A stretch of 64,000 nucleotides of DNA, taken from positions 1,860,001 to 1,924,000 of the forward strand of contig NZ_MTJN01000002.1 in assembly GCF_002017865.1 (NCBI RefSeq), read 5' to 3'. A program made the translations under genes and the position numbers. This DNA comes from Rhodoferax fermentans. Lineage in GTDB: Bacteria > Pseudomonadota > Gammaproteobacteria > Burkholderiales > Burkholderiaceae_C. Positions 18,749 to 28,031 of the stretch are shown one piece after another (positions within the stretch are counted from its first letter, which is position 1; every line of letters starts with the position of its first letter). The notes under the pieces are model-generated. The model saw only the letters and a list, made by a program, of their open reading frames with translations. It searched no databases and had not been told where the DNA came from.

Positions 18749-19984
18749 ATGAACCTGGTCCCTGTCACCACCGATTCGATCCTTGTCGGGCAACCCTTGC
18801 CATGTGCCTTACTTGACCAGAATGGGGTGCTGCTGGCCAGCCCGGGCTTCATGGTGGGCAGCCGCCAGGAGCTGGAGGTCATGGTTGGCCAACGCAGCCA
18901 GATCTACATCGATGCAGACCAGGCTGAGAACCTGCGCCGCAGCTACGTCAGCCGGCTCAACAACCTGGTGCTGGAGGACCGCTCGCTGGGGCAAATTGCC
19001 GAGGTTCAGGTCTCCCCCTACGACGCCAGGCCAAGCAAGAGTGTTGATCTCGACAACGACGAGGCCGACTGGCTGTACCTGCAGCACCAGGCCCATGCCC
19101 TGCTGCGCGACCAACAGGGCGACACTTTTCTGCCACGGCTGGAGCGCCTGCAAAACGATCTGGAGCGCGAAACCCTGCGCAACCCTGATGCGGCCCTGTT
19201 TGCGCTGATCCACCTCTCGGGCAGCGAAATCCGGCACTACAGCGCCACCCACGCGATGCTGGTCTGCGTGATGTGTTGCCTGGCCGCACGTGATGTGCTG
19301 CGCTGGCCAGCAGCCCACGTGCGAGCGCTGAGCAGTGCGGCCCTGACCATGAACATCAGCATGACCGAGCTGCAGGACCGCTTGGCTGCGCAAAAAGAAC
19401 CCCCCAATCCGGCCCAGTTGAAACTCATCCACAGCCATGCGCCGCGTTCGGTGGACCTGTTGCAGCAGATGGGCATCTCAGATGCACTGTGGCTGGAGGC
19501 GGTGCTCAACCACGGCACCAAATCCCCCGGACCGCTGGCACCACGCAGCGACGGCCAGCGCCTGGCGCGCCTGATCCAGCGTGCCGACATGTTTGCCGCC
19601 CGCATGTCGCCGCGTGTCACCCGTGCACCGGAAGCTCCCGGCGTGGCCATGCAATCCTGTTATTTTGATGAAAACAAACAAATCGACGAGGCCGGTGCGG
19701 CGCTGATCAAGGCGGTCGGCATTTATTCCCCCGGCACCTACGTCAAACTGAGCTCGCAGGAGGTGGCGCTGGTCATCAAGCGTGGCCTCAACACCACCAT
19801 GCCCAAGGTGGCGGTGCTGATCAACCGCCACGGTATGCCCACAGGTGAACCGATTGTGCGCGACACCAGCCAGGCCGAGTACCGCATCACCAGCAGTGTG
19901 CCTTTTCGCGAGGTCAAGGTGACCCACACCCTGGAGCGGCTGATGTCCCTGACACGCCAGGTGATGGCAGAACGCCCCTGGTAA
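18749..19984 (+). CDS. Degenerate HD-GYP-like protein with N-terminal DUF3391-like region
   Basis: The 411-residue soluble protein resembles c-di-GMP phosphodiesterases of the HD-GYP class in layout: an N-terminal ~120-residue region similar to DUF3391, a helical HD-like core, and a C-terminal tail. The core begins HYSATHAMLVC (about residue 162), but where HD-GYP enzymes have LLHDIGK it reads ALTMNIS (about 200), and the HHE motif reads LNHGT. IHSHAPRSVDLL still matches the intermediate helix. The main metal ligands are therefore lost, so it probably is not an active phosphodiesterase and may be a binding or scaffold protein. The start ATG 18749 is 85 bp from the divergent rfaE2. Confidence 0.7.
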   Translation: MNLVPVTTDSILVGQPLPCALLDQNGVLLASPGFMVGSRQELEVMVGQRSQIYIDADQAENLRRSYVSRLNNLVLEDRSLGQIAEVQVSPYDARPSKSVDLDNDEADWLYLQHQAHALLRDQQGDTFLPRLERLQNDLERETLRNPDAALFALIHLSGSEIRHYSATHAMLVCVMCCLAARDVLRWPAAHVRALSSAALTMNISMTELQDRLAAQKEPPNPAQLKLIHSHAPRSVDLLQQMGISDALWLEAVLNHGTKSPGPLAPRSDGQRLARLIQRADMFAARMSPRVTRAPEAPGVAMQSCYFDENKQIDEAGAALIKAVGIYSPGTYVKLSSQEVALVIKRGLNTTMPKVAVLINRHGMPTGEPIVRDTSQAEYRITSSVPFREVKVTHTLERLMSLTRQVMAERPW

Positions 19985-20026
19985 ATGCCTTGGGGCTTGC
20001 AGCGCCGCAGGCCAAATACTCCTGAA

Positions 20027-20075
20027 AACATAGCTATTGCCGCCTGACCAACAAGGGCCAAGGCCTCAAAAGGCT
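20027..20075 (+). repeat. Dispersed element, diverged copy upstream of mnmE
   Basis: Contains CATAGCTATTGCC, then ACAAGGGCCAAGGCC, matching the AGCT...AAGGGCYAGAGGCC order, in the 154-bp gap before mnmE. The hairpin arms are eroded. Confidence 0.5.
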
Positions 20076-20138
20076 TGTAAAGACCGTACACTTCAGGCCC
20101 CTTGGCCCAGCGGCCATCCACCACAGAAAGAACACACC

Positions 20139-21545
20139 GTGACCCTGCCACGCCACCAGGACCCGATTGCCGCCATTGCCACCGCCCCGGGCCGGGGTGC
20201 GGTCGGCATCGTGCGAGTCAGCGGGCGCGGTCTTCAGCCGCTGGTGTTGGCCCTGTGTGGCAAAGCCTTGCGCCCGCGCGAAGCCAGTTACACCGGGTTT
20301 CTGGACGGCCAGGGTGTGGCGATTGACCATGGGCTGGCGCTGTACTTTCCGGCGCCGCACTCTTTCACCGGCGAGGACGTGCTGGAGTTGCAGGCGCATG
20401 GCGGCCCGGTGGTGTTGCAGCTGCTGCTGGCGCGCTGCCTGGAGGCCGCCGCACAGCCGCAGCCCGACGGCCAACCGACACTGGCGCATCTGCGCCTGGC
20501 GCTGCCGGGTGAATTCTCGGAGCGCGCCTTCCTCAACGACAAGATCGACCTGGCCCAGGCCGAGGCGATTGCCGACCTGATCGACGCCAGCACCGAAGCC
20601 GCCGCGCGCAGCGCCAGCCGATCCCTGGCCGGCGCCTTCTCGCACGAGATCCACCAACTGCGTGACGCGCTGATCCACCTGCGCATGCTGGTGGAGGCGA
20701 CGCTGGATTTCCCGGAAGAAGAAATTGACTTCCTGCGCCAATCGGACGCGCAGGGTCAGCTCACACAACTGCAACAGCGTTTGGCTCAGGTGTTGGCCAA
20801 AACACGCCAGGGCGCCCTGTTGCGCGAAGGCATCAAGGTGGTGATCGCCGGGCAGCCCAACGCTGGCAAGTCCTCCCTGCTCAATGCCTTGGCTGGTGCC
20901 GAGCTGGCCATCGTCACTGCGGTGGCGGGCACCACACGCGACAAGGTGCAGCAAACCATCCAGATCGATGGGGTGCCCTTGCATGTGATCGACACCGCCG
21001 GCTTGCGCGAGAGTGACGACGAGGTCGAAAAAATCGGGATTGAGCGCGCTTGGCACGCCATTGGCGAGGCCGATGCGGTTTTGTTCCTGCACGACTTGAC
21101 CCGGCTGGATACTACAGAATACAGAGCTGCTGACGCAGACATCACCAGGGCCATGGCCGAAAAACTGCCACACACTGTGACGGTGATTGATGTCTGGAAC
21201 AAGCTCGACAGCGCACCCGACAAGGCGCCCGCGCACGGCATCGCGCTGTCGGCCAAAACCGGTGCCGGGCTCGATGCGCTGCGCCAGCAGTTGCTGGCAT
21301 TGGCCGGTTGGCAACCCGGCGCCGAGGGCTTGTTCACCGCCCGCGCACGCCATGTTCAGGCCTTGCAGCAAGTGCAAGGCCATCTGGAACTGTGCGACCA
21401 ACACCTGGCCCAGCAGGCCCAGGCGCTGGATGTGCTGGCCGAAGAGCTGCGGCTGGCACAAAATGCCCTCAACAGCATCACCGGAGAATTCAGTGCCGAT
21501 GATTTGCTGGGTGTCATATTTTCGAGTTTTTGCATTGGAAAATAA
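20139..21545 (+). CDS. mnmE: tRNA modification GTPase MnmE
   Basis: With MnmG it installs the cmnm5 group on the wobble uridine of certain tRNAs. The 468-residue protein has the N-terminal tetrahydrofolate-binding domain ([22 protein letters not shown]), a helical domain and an inserted G domain with GQPNAGKSS (G1), GTTRD, DTAGLR and NKLD, and ends in the diagnostic CIGK. GTG at 20139 is the likely start, giving [18 protein letters not shown]. Residues about 327-341 ([16 protein letters not shown]), between the G3 and G4 motifs, coincide with a diverged copy of the dispersed repeat. Confidence 0.96.
   Translation: MTLPRHQDPIAAIATAPGRGAVGIVRVSGRGLQPLVLALCGKALRPREASYTGFLDGQGVAIDHGLALYFPAPHSFTGEDVLELQAHGGPVVLQLLLARCLEAAAQPQPDGQPTLAHLRLALPGEFSERAFLNDKIDLAQAEAIADLIDASTEAAARSASRSLAGAFSHEIHQLRDALIHLRMLVEATLDFPEEEIDFLRQSDAQGQLTQLQQRLAQVLAKTRQGALLREGIKVVIAGQPNAGKSSLLNALAGAELAIVTAVAGTTRDKVQQTIQIDGVPLHVIDTAGLRESDDEVEKIGIERAWHAIGEADAVLFLHDLTRLDTTEYRAADADITRAMAEKLPHTVTVIDVWNKLDSAPDKAPAHGIALSAKTGAGLDALRQQLLALAGWQPGAEGLFTARARHVQALQQVQGHLELCDQHLAQQAQALDVLAEELRLAQNALNSITGEFSADDLLGVIFSSFCIGK
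21117..21161 (+). repeat. Dispersed element, in-frame copy in mnmE
   Basis: Reads ATACAGAGCTGCTGACGC, then CACCAGGGCCATGGCC, in the same order and spacing as the intergenic copies but diverged. It is translated in frame in a surface loop region of the G domain. Assigned by eye. Confidence 0.45.
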
Positions 21546-21622
21546 CCGGGCGTCAGGCCGCCAAACAGCGGACTGACCGAGAATGCCAGCTCCTATCGGC
21601 TCGACTGCTCAAGAGGTTCACC

Positions 21623-22327
21623 ATGTCCGTATTCAGTTGGTTGTTTGGCAAGTCCGCGCCAGAGCCCACCGCAGATGCGCCCGCTGCGACCAAGAGCACA
21701 GCACCCAGGTCTGTGCCCGGACCGAACTCGGTGGACCCGCTGGCCGACCTCAAACACCAGCGCCACGAACGGCGTGAGAACCTGTACGACGTGGTGCGCA
21801 ATGTCATGTTGCGCAGCGAGGTGCTGGCCTCGCACTACAAGTTCAAGGTGCTGTCACTCGACGCACGCGGCCGCCAGTTTTTGGTGATGATTGACTTGCT
21901 GGGTGACCAGGTGCTGGCCCCAGGCCGCTGGAATGCGGTGGAGCAGCTGATGGCCATGACGGCAGCGCAGCGTTACGACCTGCAGGTCAAGGCGGTGTAC
22001 TGGCGGCTGGTGCCGCACACGGCGGCAGAGGCGGCTCAACTCAGAGAGGCGCCGATGCGGGAGCCCGCGCGACCCACGGCAGCCGCTGCCACGGCTACAC
22101 CAGCGCGTCCAGGTTTTGATCCGATCGACAACGACGAGGTGCTGGCCTTCAAAAAAGCCATCTCCGAGGCCTCACCTGGCACACCCGCAGACGTCAAACC
22201 CGGTCAGGTGCTGACCTCAGGGCCGCGCAAACCGGCGCCACCCCCCGGTTATGAAGACACCCAGCTGCTGGAGCCGGACGATGTGGCCTCACCGCTGAGC
22301 CGCACCCAATTCGGCGGGCTGGACTGA
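21623..22327 (+). CDS. Conserved hypothetical protein
   Basis: A 234-residue protein I do not recognise by function. It begins MSVFSWLFGK, has a Pro/Ala/Thr-rich linker (about 12-45), a compact alpha/beta segment at about 50-130 (DVVRNVMLRSEVLASHY, FLVMIDLLGDQ) and a long low-complexity Pro/Ala/Thr tail. There is no signal peptide or membrane helix. The start ATG is preceded by AAGAGG at a proper distance. It lies 77 bp after mnmE on the same strand and may be cotranscribed. The high GC and codon use match its neighbours, so it looks like a resident gene. Confidence 0.7.
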   Translation: MSVFSWLFGKSAPEPTADAPAATKSTAPRSVPGPNSVDPLADLKHQRHERRENLYDVVRNVMLRSEVLASHYKFKVLSLDARGRQFLVMIDLLGDQVLAPGRWNAVEQLMAMTAAQRYDLQVKAVYWRLVPHTAAEAAQLREAPMREPARPTAAAATATPARPGFDPIDNDEVLAFKKAISEASPGTPADVKPGQVLTSGPRKPAPPPGYEDTQLLEPDDVASPLSRTQFGGLD

Positions 22328-22341
22328 CCGCGAGCCCGGCC

Positions 22342-22896
22342 TCAAACCCCTTCGAAATTCACCAGCGTGAACAGTGGCAAGCCGCTGGCACGCAGCTTGG
22401 CTGAACCGCCCAGTTCAGGCAGGTCCACAATGGCGGCGCCTTCCATGACCTCGGCGCCAAGTTTTTCCAGCAGTTTTTTGCCCGCCATCATGGTGCCGCC
22501 GGTGGCGATCAGGTCGTCGATCAGCAACACGCGGTGGCCAACCTTGACCGCATCCACATGCAACTCCACGGTGGCGCTGCCGTATTCCAGTTCGTAGGTT
22601 TCTTCCACCGTGGTGAAGGGCAGTTTGCCTTTTTTGCGGATCGGCACAAACCCCACACCCAGCTCGTAGGCAATCACCGAGCCGATGATGAACCCACGCG
22701 CGTCCAGCCCGGCCACCACGTCGGGGCGCAAAGCGGGGTCCATGTAGCGGTGCACAAAGGCGTCGATCAGTACCCGAAACACCTTGGCATCCTGCAGCAG
22801 CGGCGTGATGTCGCGAAACTGCACGCCGGGTGCTGGCCAGTCCATCACGGTACGGATGTGCTCACGAAGGTATTGGTTGACGCTGGTGTTGTACAT
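22342..22896 (-). CDS. apt: Adenine phosphoribosyltransferase
   Basis: Salvages adenine to AMP using PRPP. The 184-residue product has the PRPP-binding loop [13 protein letters not shown] (about residues 125-137), the N-terminal [12 protein letters not shown] segment and the GLDARGF loop, all diagnostic of Apt. It is convergent with the hypothetical gene at 21623 and lies 69 bp downstream of the Kef-type antiporter gene start side. No unusual features. Confidence 0.96.
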   Translation of the reverse strand: MYNTSVNQYLREHIRTVMDWPAPGVQFRDITPLLQDAKVFRVLIDAFVHRYMDPALRPDVVAGLDARGFIIGSVIAYELGVGFVPIRKKGKLPFTTVEETYELEYGSATVELHVDAVKVGHRVLLIDDLIATGGTMMAGKKLLEKLGAEVMEGAAIVDLPELGGSAKLRASGLPLFTLVNFEGV

Positions 22897-22965
22897 AAAA
22901 ACGACAGAGTTGGAAGATCAACCTCTATTGTGCATGGCGCTGTGGCCATGCCAGTTTGGGCAACA

Positions 22966-24951
22966 TCAACCTTTGAGCAGTTTGAGCTCGGTCTGGCTGA
23001 TGGCATCGGCCTTGCCGGAAATCACCAGGGTGTCACCCGCCACCAACACCAGTTCATCGGTAAGGGGCATGATCTGACCGGACTGGCGGCGCAGGCTCAC
23101 CAGCCGGGTGTCGAGCACATCCAACGACAAGTCACCGACGGTCTGGCCGATGGATTTGGCATGGGCAGGCAATTGCAGGGTGCTCAGGCGCTCCAGCTGC
23201 GCCTCGTCGGCGTCCCCATCGTCGGCACCGCGGAAAAAACCGCGCAGCAGGCTGTAGCGGGCATCACGCTGCTCGCGCACGATGCGGATCACGCGGCGCA
23301 TCGGGACACCCACCAACGCCAGCGCGTGGCTGGCCAGCATCAAGGAGCCTTCAATGGTTTCGGGCACCACCTCGGTGGCACCGGCTTTTTGCAACAGCTC
23401 CAGGTCGTGGTCGTCCTGGGTACGGATCACCACCGGCACCTGCGGTGCATGCTCCTGAATGTGTGACAGCACCTTCAGGGCGCTGGCAGTTTCCAGATAG
23501 GTCACCACCACCGCGCTGGCACGCGCCAGGCCCGCAGCCATCAAGGCTTGCAATCGCCCGGCGTCCCCAAACACCACCGAATCCCCCGCCGCTGCGGCTT
23601 GACGCACCCGGTCCGGGTCCAGGTCAAGCGCCATGTAGGCGATGTGCTCCTTGTCGAGCATACGCGCCAGATTCTGGCCACAGCGGCCGTAGCCGCAGAT
23701 GATGACGTGTTTGTTGGCCTTGATGGCTTTGCGGGCGATGGTGGTCATCTGCACCGACTCCATCAACCATTCGTTGCTGACCAGGCGCATCACGATGGCG
23801 CCGCTGCGCATGATGATGAAGGGTGTGGCCAGCATCGATAACACCATGGCGGCCAGAATCGGGTTGAGCAGCTCCGGCGGCACCAGGTTGTTGTTTTGCG
23901 CCAGTGTCAGCAGCACAAAACCGAACTCACCGGCTTGCGCCAGATACAGGCCGGTGCGCAAGGACACCCCGGCACTGGCACCAAAACCTTTGGTGATCAG
24001 GGTGATCATCGCGGCCTTGAATAACACCGGCAGCGTCACCAGAATCAGCACCAGTGGCCAGCGCTCCAGCACCAGGCGCCAATCCAGCATCATGCCGATG
24101 CTGATGAAAAACAGACCCAGCAACACATCGTGGAAAGGGCGGATGTCGGTCTCCACCTGGTGCTTGTACTGCGTCTCCGAGATCAGCATGCCCGCAATGA
24201 ACGCCCCCAGAGCCAGGCTCAGACCCGCCAGCTCGGTCAACCAGGCCAGGCCCAGCGTCACCAGCAGCAGATTCAGCACAAATAACTCTTCACTCTTGCG
24301 CCGTGCCACCTGGGTCAACCACCAGCGCATCACACGCGGCCCGCCCACCAGCAGCAGGGTGATCAGAACCCCAGCCTTGAACAGCGCCCAGGTCAGGGTC
24401 TCCGCCATCTGTTCGGGTGAGGCACTGAGCGCCGGAATCAGCACCAACAGGGGCACCACCGCCAAATCCTGGAACAGCAGCACACCCATGATCCGCTTGC
24501 CATGTTCGCTCTCCATTTCGATGCGTTCGGACATCAGCTTCACCACAATCGCGGTGCTGCTCATGGCCATCGCACTCGACAGGGCCAGGGCTGTTTTCCA
24601 GTCCATGCCCCACTGGCTGGGCGCCAGCTTCGCCAACACCATGCTCGCGGCGGTGGTGACCAGCATGGTCAGTGTCACCTGGAACATCCCCAGGCCAAAC
24701 ACATGCTGGCGCATGGTGCGCAGCTTGGGCAGGTTGAACTCCAGACCAATCACAAACATCAGGAACACCACACCAAACTCGCCCAGGTGGCGCACACCAT
24801 CGGCATTTTTGGCCAGCGCCAGCGCGTTCGGGCCAATCACCACACCCACGGCCAGGTAGCCCAGCATCGGTGGCAGTTTCAGCGAACGGCACACCACCAC
24901 ACCGAGTACGGCGGCCAGCAGGTAAAGAAGGGTTAGATCAAGCGGATTCAC
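22966..24951 (-). CDS. Kef-type K+/H+ antiporter (CPA2) with TrkA domains
   Basis: Membrane antiporter of 661 residues that exchanges K+ (or Na+) for H+. The N-terminal ~385 residues form about 12 transmembrane helices (for example VVFLMFVIGLEFNLP, FLMFVIGLEF and LALGAFIAGMLISET). A RCK/TrkA-N Rossmann domain starts at about 405 with VIICGYGRCGQN, and a TrkA-C domain occupies about 565-660. The start is a GTG at 24951, giving MNPLDLTLLYLLAAVLG. It is divergent from kdsD with a 58-bp gap. It may be a KefB/KefC-like system gated by electrophiles, but no ancillary KefF/KefG gene is adjacent. Confidence 0.93.
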   Translation of the reverse strand: MNPLDLTLLYLLAAVLGVVVCRSLKLPPMLGYLAVGVVIGPNALALAKNADGVRHLGEFGVVFLMFVIGLEFNLPKLRTMRQHVFGLGMFQVTLTMLVTTAASMVLAKLAPSQWGMDWKTALALSSAMAMSSTAIVVKLMSERIEMESEHGKRIMGVLLFQDLAVVPLLVLIPALSASPEQMAETLTWALFKAGVLITLLLVGGPRVMRWWLTQVARRKSEELFVLNLLLVTLGLAWLTELAGLSLALGAFIAGMLISETQYKHQVETDIRPFHDVLLGLFFISIGMMLDWRLVLERWPLVLILVTLPVLFKAAMITLITKGFGASAGVSLRTGLYLAQAGEFGFVLLTLAQNNNLVPPELLNPILAAMVLSMLATPFIIMRSGAIVMRLVSNEWLMESVQMTTIARKAIKANKHVIICGYGRCGQNLARMLDKEHIAYMALDLDPDRVRQAAAAGDSVVFGDAGRLQALMAAGLARASAVVVTYLETASALKVLSHIQEHAPQVPVVIRTQDDHDLELLQKAGATEVVPETIEGSLMLASHALALVGVPMRRVIRIVREQRDARYSLLRGFFRGADDGDADEAQLERLSTLQLPAHAKSIGQTVGDLSLDVLDTRLVSLRRQSGQIMPLTDELVLVAGDTLVISGKADAISQTELKLLKG

Positions 24952-25009
24952 CCCTGGATACTAACAAGCGATTTTGGGATGAACCCCGGCTGGCCGATAA
25001 AATGCGAGC

Positions 25010-26011
25010 ATGAACAACCTGCCCACCTCTGCGCCATCTTTTGACGCTGACCGCGTCCTGATGCTGGCCCGAGACACCCTGGATGTGGAAGCCGCCGCAG
25101 TGCTGCGCCTCAAGCAACATCTGGGTGACAACTTTGTCAAAGCGGTCCAGCTGGTGCTGGCCAGCCCCGGACGCGTGGTGGTCATGGGCATGGGTAAAAG
25201 TGGTCACATTGGGCGCAAGATTGTGGCCACACTCGCCTCCACCGGCACACCGGCCATGTTTGTGCACCCGGCCGAGGCCAGCCATGGTGACCTGGGCATG
25301 ATCCAGCCGCTGGATGTGGTGCTGGCGATTTCCAACAGTGGCGAGTCCGACGAGCTCAACGTGATCCTGCCGATGATCAAGCGCCTGGGCATCCCATTGC
25401 TGGCCATGGCGGGCAGCGCCACATCGACCCTGGCACGCCATGCCACCGTCTTCTTGAACAGCAGCGTTGAAAAGGAAGCCTGCCCGCTGAACCTGGCCCC
25501 CACTGCCAGCACCACCGCCCAGCTCGCGCTGGGTGATGCGCTGGCCGTCGCCCTGCTGGACGCTCGCGGTTTTAAGGCAGAGGACTTTGCCCGCTCCCAC
25601 CCCGGCGGCGCTCTGGGGCGCAAGCTACTGACCCATGTGCGGGATGTGATGCGCACGGGTGACCAGATCCCCAAGGTCGGCCTGACGGCCAGTTTCAGCG
25701 AACTGATGCGCGAGATGAGCGCCAAGGGCCTGGGTGCCGCCGCCGTGATGGACGAGACCAGCCAAGTGCGCGGCATCTTCACCGACGGCGACCTGCGCCG
25801 ACTGGTGGAAAAAGGCATCGATTTGCGCCAGACCACTGCGGGGCAGGTGATGCACCTGAACCCGCAGACGGTCAGTGTGGATGCACTGGCGGTGGAGGCC
25901 GCCGAGCTGATGGAGTTGCGCCGTATCACCAGCGTGCTGGTGCTCGATCACAACGGCCAGCTGTGTGGTGTGCTCAACAGCAACGACCTGATGCGAGCCA
26001 AGGTGATCTGA
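25010..26011 (+). CDS. kdsD: D-arabinose 5-phosphate isomerase (KpsF/GutQ family)
   Basis: Converts ribulose 5-phosphate to arabinose 5-phosphate, the first step of Kdo synthesis for LPS. The 333-residue protein has an N-terminal SIS sugar isomerase domain (about 40-180, with VVMGMGKSGHIG and ISNSGESDEL) and two CBS domains (about 208-330, MRTGDQIPKV and RRITSVLVLDHNGQLCGVL). Its stop overlaps the kdsC start by one base (TGATG). Genes kdsD-kdsC-lptC form a coupled LPS operon. Confidence 0.96.
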   Translation: MNNLPTSAPSFDADRVLMLARDTLDVEAAAVLRLKQHLGDNFVKAVQLVLASPGRVVVMGMGKSGHIGRKIVATLASTGTPAMFVHPAEASHGDLGMIQPLDVVLAISNSGESDELNVILPMIKRLGIPLLAMAGSATSTLARHATVFLNSSVEKEACPLNLAPTASTTAQLALGDALAVALLDARGFKAEDFARSHPGGALGRKLLTHVRDVMRTGDQIPKVGLTASFSELMREMSAKGLGAAAVMDETSQVRGIFTDGDLRRLVEKGIDLRQTTAGQVMHLNPQTVSVDALAVEAAELMELRRITSVLVLDHNGQLCGVLNSNDLMRAKVI

Positions 26012-26556
26012 TGGCACCGGCCCTGAACTTCCCCCCCGAACTGCTGCTCCAGGCACAAGGCATCCGCGTGGTCTTTCTGGACGTGGATGGTGTGTTGACC
26101 GACGGTGGCCTGTATTTTTCGGAAGGCGGCGAAACCCTCAAACGCTTCAACACGCTCGATGGCCATGGCCTGAAACTGCTGCAGCGCGCAGGCATCACCC
26201 CGGCGGTGATCACCGGCCGCGACTCCAAACCCTTGCGCCTGCGGCTGGCCGCACTGGGCATCGAACACGCGGTGTTCGGCACCGAGGACAAACGCCCTGC
26301 TGCCGAGGCCATCCTGCAGACCCTGGGACTGGACTGGACACAAGCGGCCGCCATGGGTGACGACTGGCCAGACCTGCCGGTGATGACGCGCTGCGCCTTC
26401 GCCTGTGCGCCCGCCAATGCCCAGGCCGAAGTGCTCGCGCGGGCCCACCATGTCACACAGCGGTGTGGGGGCGAGGGCGCGGTGCGCGAGCTGTGTGACC
26501 TGTTGCTGGTGGCCAGTGGGCGGTATGCCCAGCTGTTGCAAGCCTATTTGCCATGA
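26011..26556 (+). CDS. kdsC: 3-deoxy-D-manno-octulosonate 8-phosphate phosphatase
   Basis: HAD-superfamily phosphatase that removes phosphate from Kdo-8-phosphate. The 181-residue protein has the HAD motif I FLDVDGVLTDGG (nucleophile Asp at about 23), ITGRDS (motif II), and GDDWPDLPVM (motif IV), with the short cap-less tetrameric form typical of KdsC. The ATG at 26011 overlaps the kdsD stop and the gene end overlaps lptC by four bases, indicating translational coupling. Confidence 0.95.
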   Translation: MAPALNFPPELLLQAQGIRVVFLDVDGVLTDGGLYFSEGGETLKRFNTLDGHGLKLLQRAGITPAVITGRDSKPLRLRLAALGIEHAVFGTEDKRPAAEAILQTLGLDWTQAAAMGDDWPDLPVMTRCAFACAPANAQAEVLARAHHVTQRCGGEGAVRELCDLLLVASGRYAQLLQAYLP

Positions 26557-27167
26557 ACAGGCTGCGCTGGGCCTGGGACCGTTTGGCCTTGTACCTGCCG
26601 GTGCTGCTGATGGGGCTGCTGGCGGGCGCCACCTACTGGCTGGTGCGCAGCACCCCCAGCCCTGGCGCCGTGGCAGCGGCCACAGCGCCTCAGCATGAGC
26701 CCGACTACTTCATGCGCAAGTTTTCTGTCAAAACCTTTGATGCCACGGGACAGCTCAAGAGCGAGGTCAAAGGGACCGAGGCGCGGCACTACCCCGATAC
26801 CGACACCCTGGAGATCGACCAGGTGATCATCCGTTCTTTTGATCAGGAGGGGCGTTTGACCACGGCCACCGCCCGCAGCGCGCTGAGCAATGGGGATGGC
26901 TCCGAAGTCACCCTGATCGGCAACGCCAAGGTACTACGGGCAGCCACCGTCAGCGCCACCGGCAAGGAACAACCCACACTGACCTTCAGTGGCGAGCATT
27001 TGCACGCGTTCATCAACACCGAGCAGGTCAGCTCGAACCAGCCGGTTGTCCTGACACGCGGCCAGGACACCTTCACCGCCGACAACATGGCCTACGACAA
27101 CCAAACGCGTGTGATTCAACTCGACGGGCGAGTCAAAGGTGTGCTGATTCCCAGCCCCAAACGCTGA
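26553..27167 (+). CDS. lptC: LPS export protein LptC
   Basis: Bitopic inner-membrane component of the Lpt bridge that takes LPS from LptB2FG to LptA. The 204-residue protein has a single N-terminal membrane helix (about 12-31, LYLPVLLMGLLAGATYWLV) and a periplasmic beta-jellyroll (for example YFMRKFSVKTFDATGQL and HYPDTDTLEIDQ). The start overlaps the kdsC stop (ATGA). In many relatives lptA and lptB follow; here a short-chain dehydrogenase follows, so lptA/lptB lie outside this window or elsewhere. Confidence 0.92.
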   Translation: MNRLRWAWDRLALYLPVLLMGLLAGATYWLVRSTPSPGAVAAATAPQHEPDYFMRKFSVKTFDATGQLKSEVKGTEARHYPDTDTLEIDQVIIRSFDQEGRLTTATARSALSNGDGSEVTLIGNAKVLRAATVSATGKEQPTLTFSGEHLHAFINTEQVSSNQPVVLTRGQDTFTADNMAYDNQTRVIQLDGRVKGVLIPSPKR

Positions 27168-27179
27168 TTGAATACCCAC

Positions 27180-27956
27180 ATGGCACCTCTCGTCCTGATC
27201 ACCGGCGCCTCCAGCGGTTTGGGCCAGGCCTTGGCCCTGCACTACGCACGAGCGGGCTGGCGACTGGCCCTGGTTGCACGCCGGGGAGACAGCATCAAAT
27301 CATGGCTTACCCCTGATGTAATAAGCGCAGATAGATATCAAATATATAGCACCGATGTAACAGATACCCAGGCGATGCAACGCATGGTACACGACTGCCT
27401 GGCACGCCAGGGTGTGCCCGATGTGGTGATAGCCAACGCAGGCATCAGCATCGGTGTGGATTCGTCACGCCCCGAAGACCTGGATGTCATAGCGCGCATT
27501 CTGGCCACCAACGTGATGGGCACAGCGGCCACCCTCGGGCCGTTCATTCCCGCCATGGTGGCACGCGGCTCCGGCACACTGGTGGGCATCGGCAGTGTGG
27601 CTGGCATCCGGGGTCTGCCCGGCCACGGGGGTTACTGCGCCAGCAAAGCTGCGGTCATCAGTTATTGCGAAAGCCTGCGCGGTGAGTTGCGCAACACAGG
27701 CGTCAAGGTCGTGACCCTGTGCCCGGGCTATGTCGCCACACCACTGACACAGAACAATGGCTACACCATGCCCTTTTTGATGCAACCTGAGGTTTTTGCA
27801 GACAAAGCGTTCAAAGCCATTCAGGCGGGCTGCAGCTACCAGGTGATCCCGTGGCAAATGGGTGTGGTGGCCAAGCTGCTGCGCCTGCTGCCCAACGCCC
27901 TGTTTGACAAGGCTTTCGCCGGACGCCCGCGCAAACCGCGCAGCAACAGCGTCTGA
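27180..27956 (+). CDS. Short-chain dehydrogenase/reductase
   Basis: Classical SDR of 258 residues: NAD(P)-binding TGASSGLGQ at about residues 9-17, NAG motif (IANAGIS), catalytic Ser in GSVAGIRG and YxxxK as YCASKAAV (about 157-164). The C-terminal region (FADKAFKAIQAGC and LPNALFDKAFA) resembles DltE/YqjQ-type lipid-linked SDRs of LPS neighbourhoods, but the substrate is unknown. Residues about 40-58 (KSWLTPDVISADRYQIYS) are encoded by an AT-rich stretch that matches the dispersed repeat on the opposite strand. The ATG 27180 was preferred to a TTG 12 nt upstream. Confidence 0.88.
   Translation: MAPLVLITGASSGLGQALALHYARAGWRLALVARRGDSIKSWLTPDVISADRYQIYSTDVTDTQAMQRMVHDCLARQGVPDVVIANAGISIGVDSSRPEDLDVIARILATNVMGTAATLGPFIPAMVARGSGTLVGIGSVAGIRGLPGHGGYCASKAAVISYCESLRGELRNTGVKVVTLCPGYVATPLTQNNGYTMPFLMQPEVFADKAFKAIQAGCSYQVIPWQMGVVAKLLRLLPNALFDKAFAGRPRKPRSNSV
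27298..27352 (-). repeat. Dispersed element, in-frame copy in the SDR gene
   Basis: On the minus strand it reads GCTATATATTTGATATC, TGCGCTTATTACATCAGGGG, TAAGCC, an AT-rich insert against strongly GC-rich flanks. It falls between beta-strand 2 and 3 of the Rossmann fold, where length varies among SDRs, and keeps the frame open. Confidence 0.55.
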
Positions 27957-27973
27957 ACCGCGCAGCAAAAACA

Positions 27974-27995
27974 AAAGGGTCCCGAGGGACCCTTT
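27974..27995. terminator. Perfect bidirectional hairpin terminator
   Basis: AAAGGGTCCC (27974-27983) pairs perfectly with GGGACCCTTT (27986-27995). The rightward transcript continues into TTTGTTGT and the leftward transcript into TTTTGTTTTTG. It lies between the convergent SDR and RRM genes and is a convincing intrinsic terminator, stronger for the RRM gene. Confidence 0.88.
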
Positions 27996-28031
27996 GTTGT
28001 CAGACCGAAGCCTGAACCAAGCAGCAAGTGC

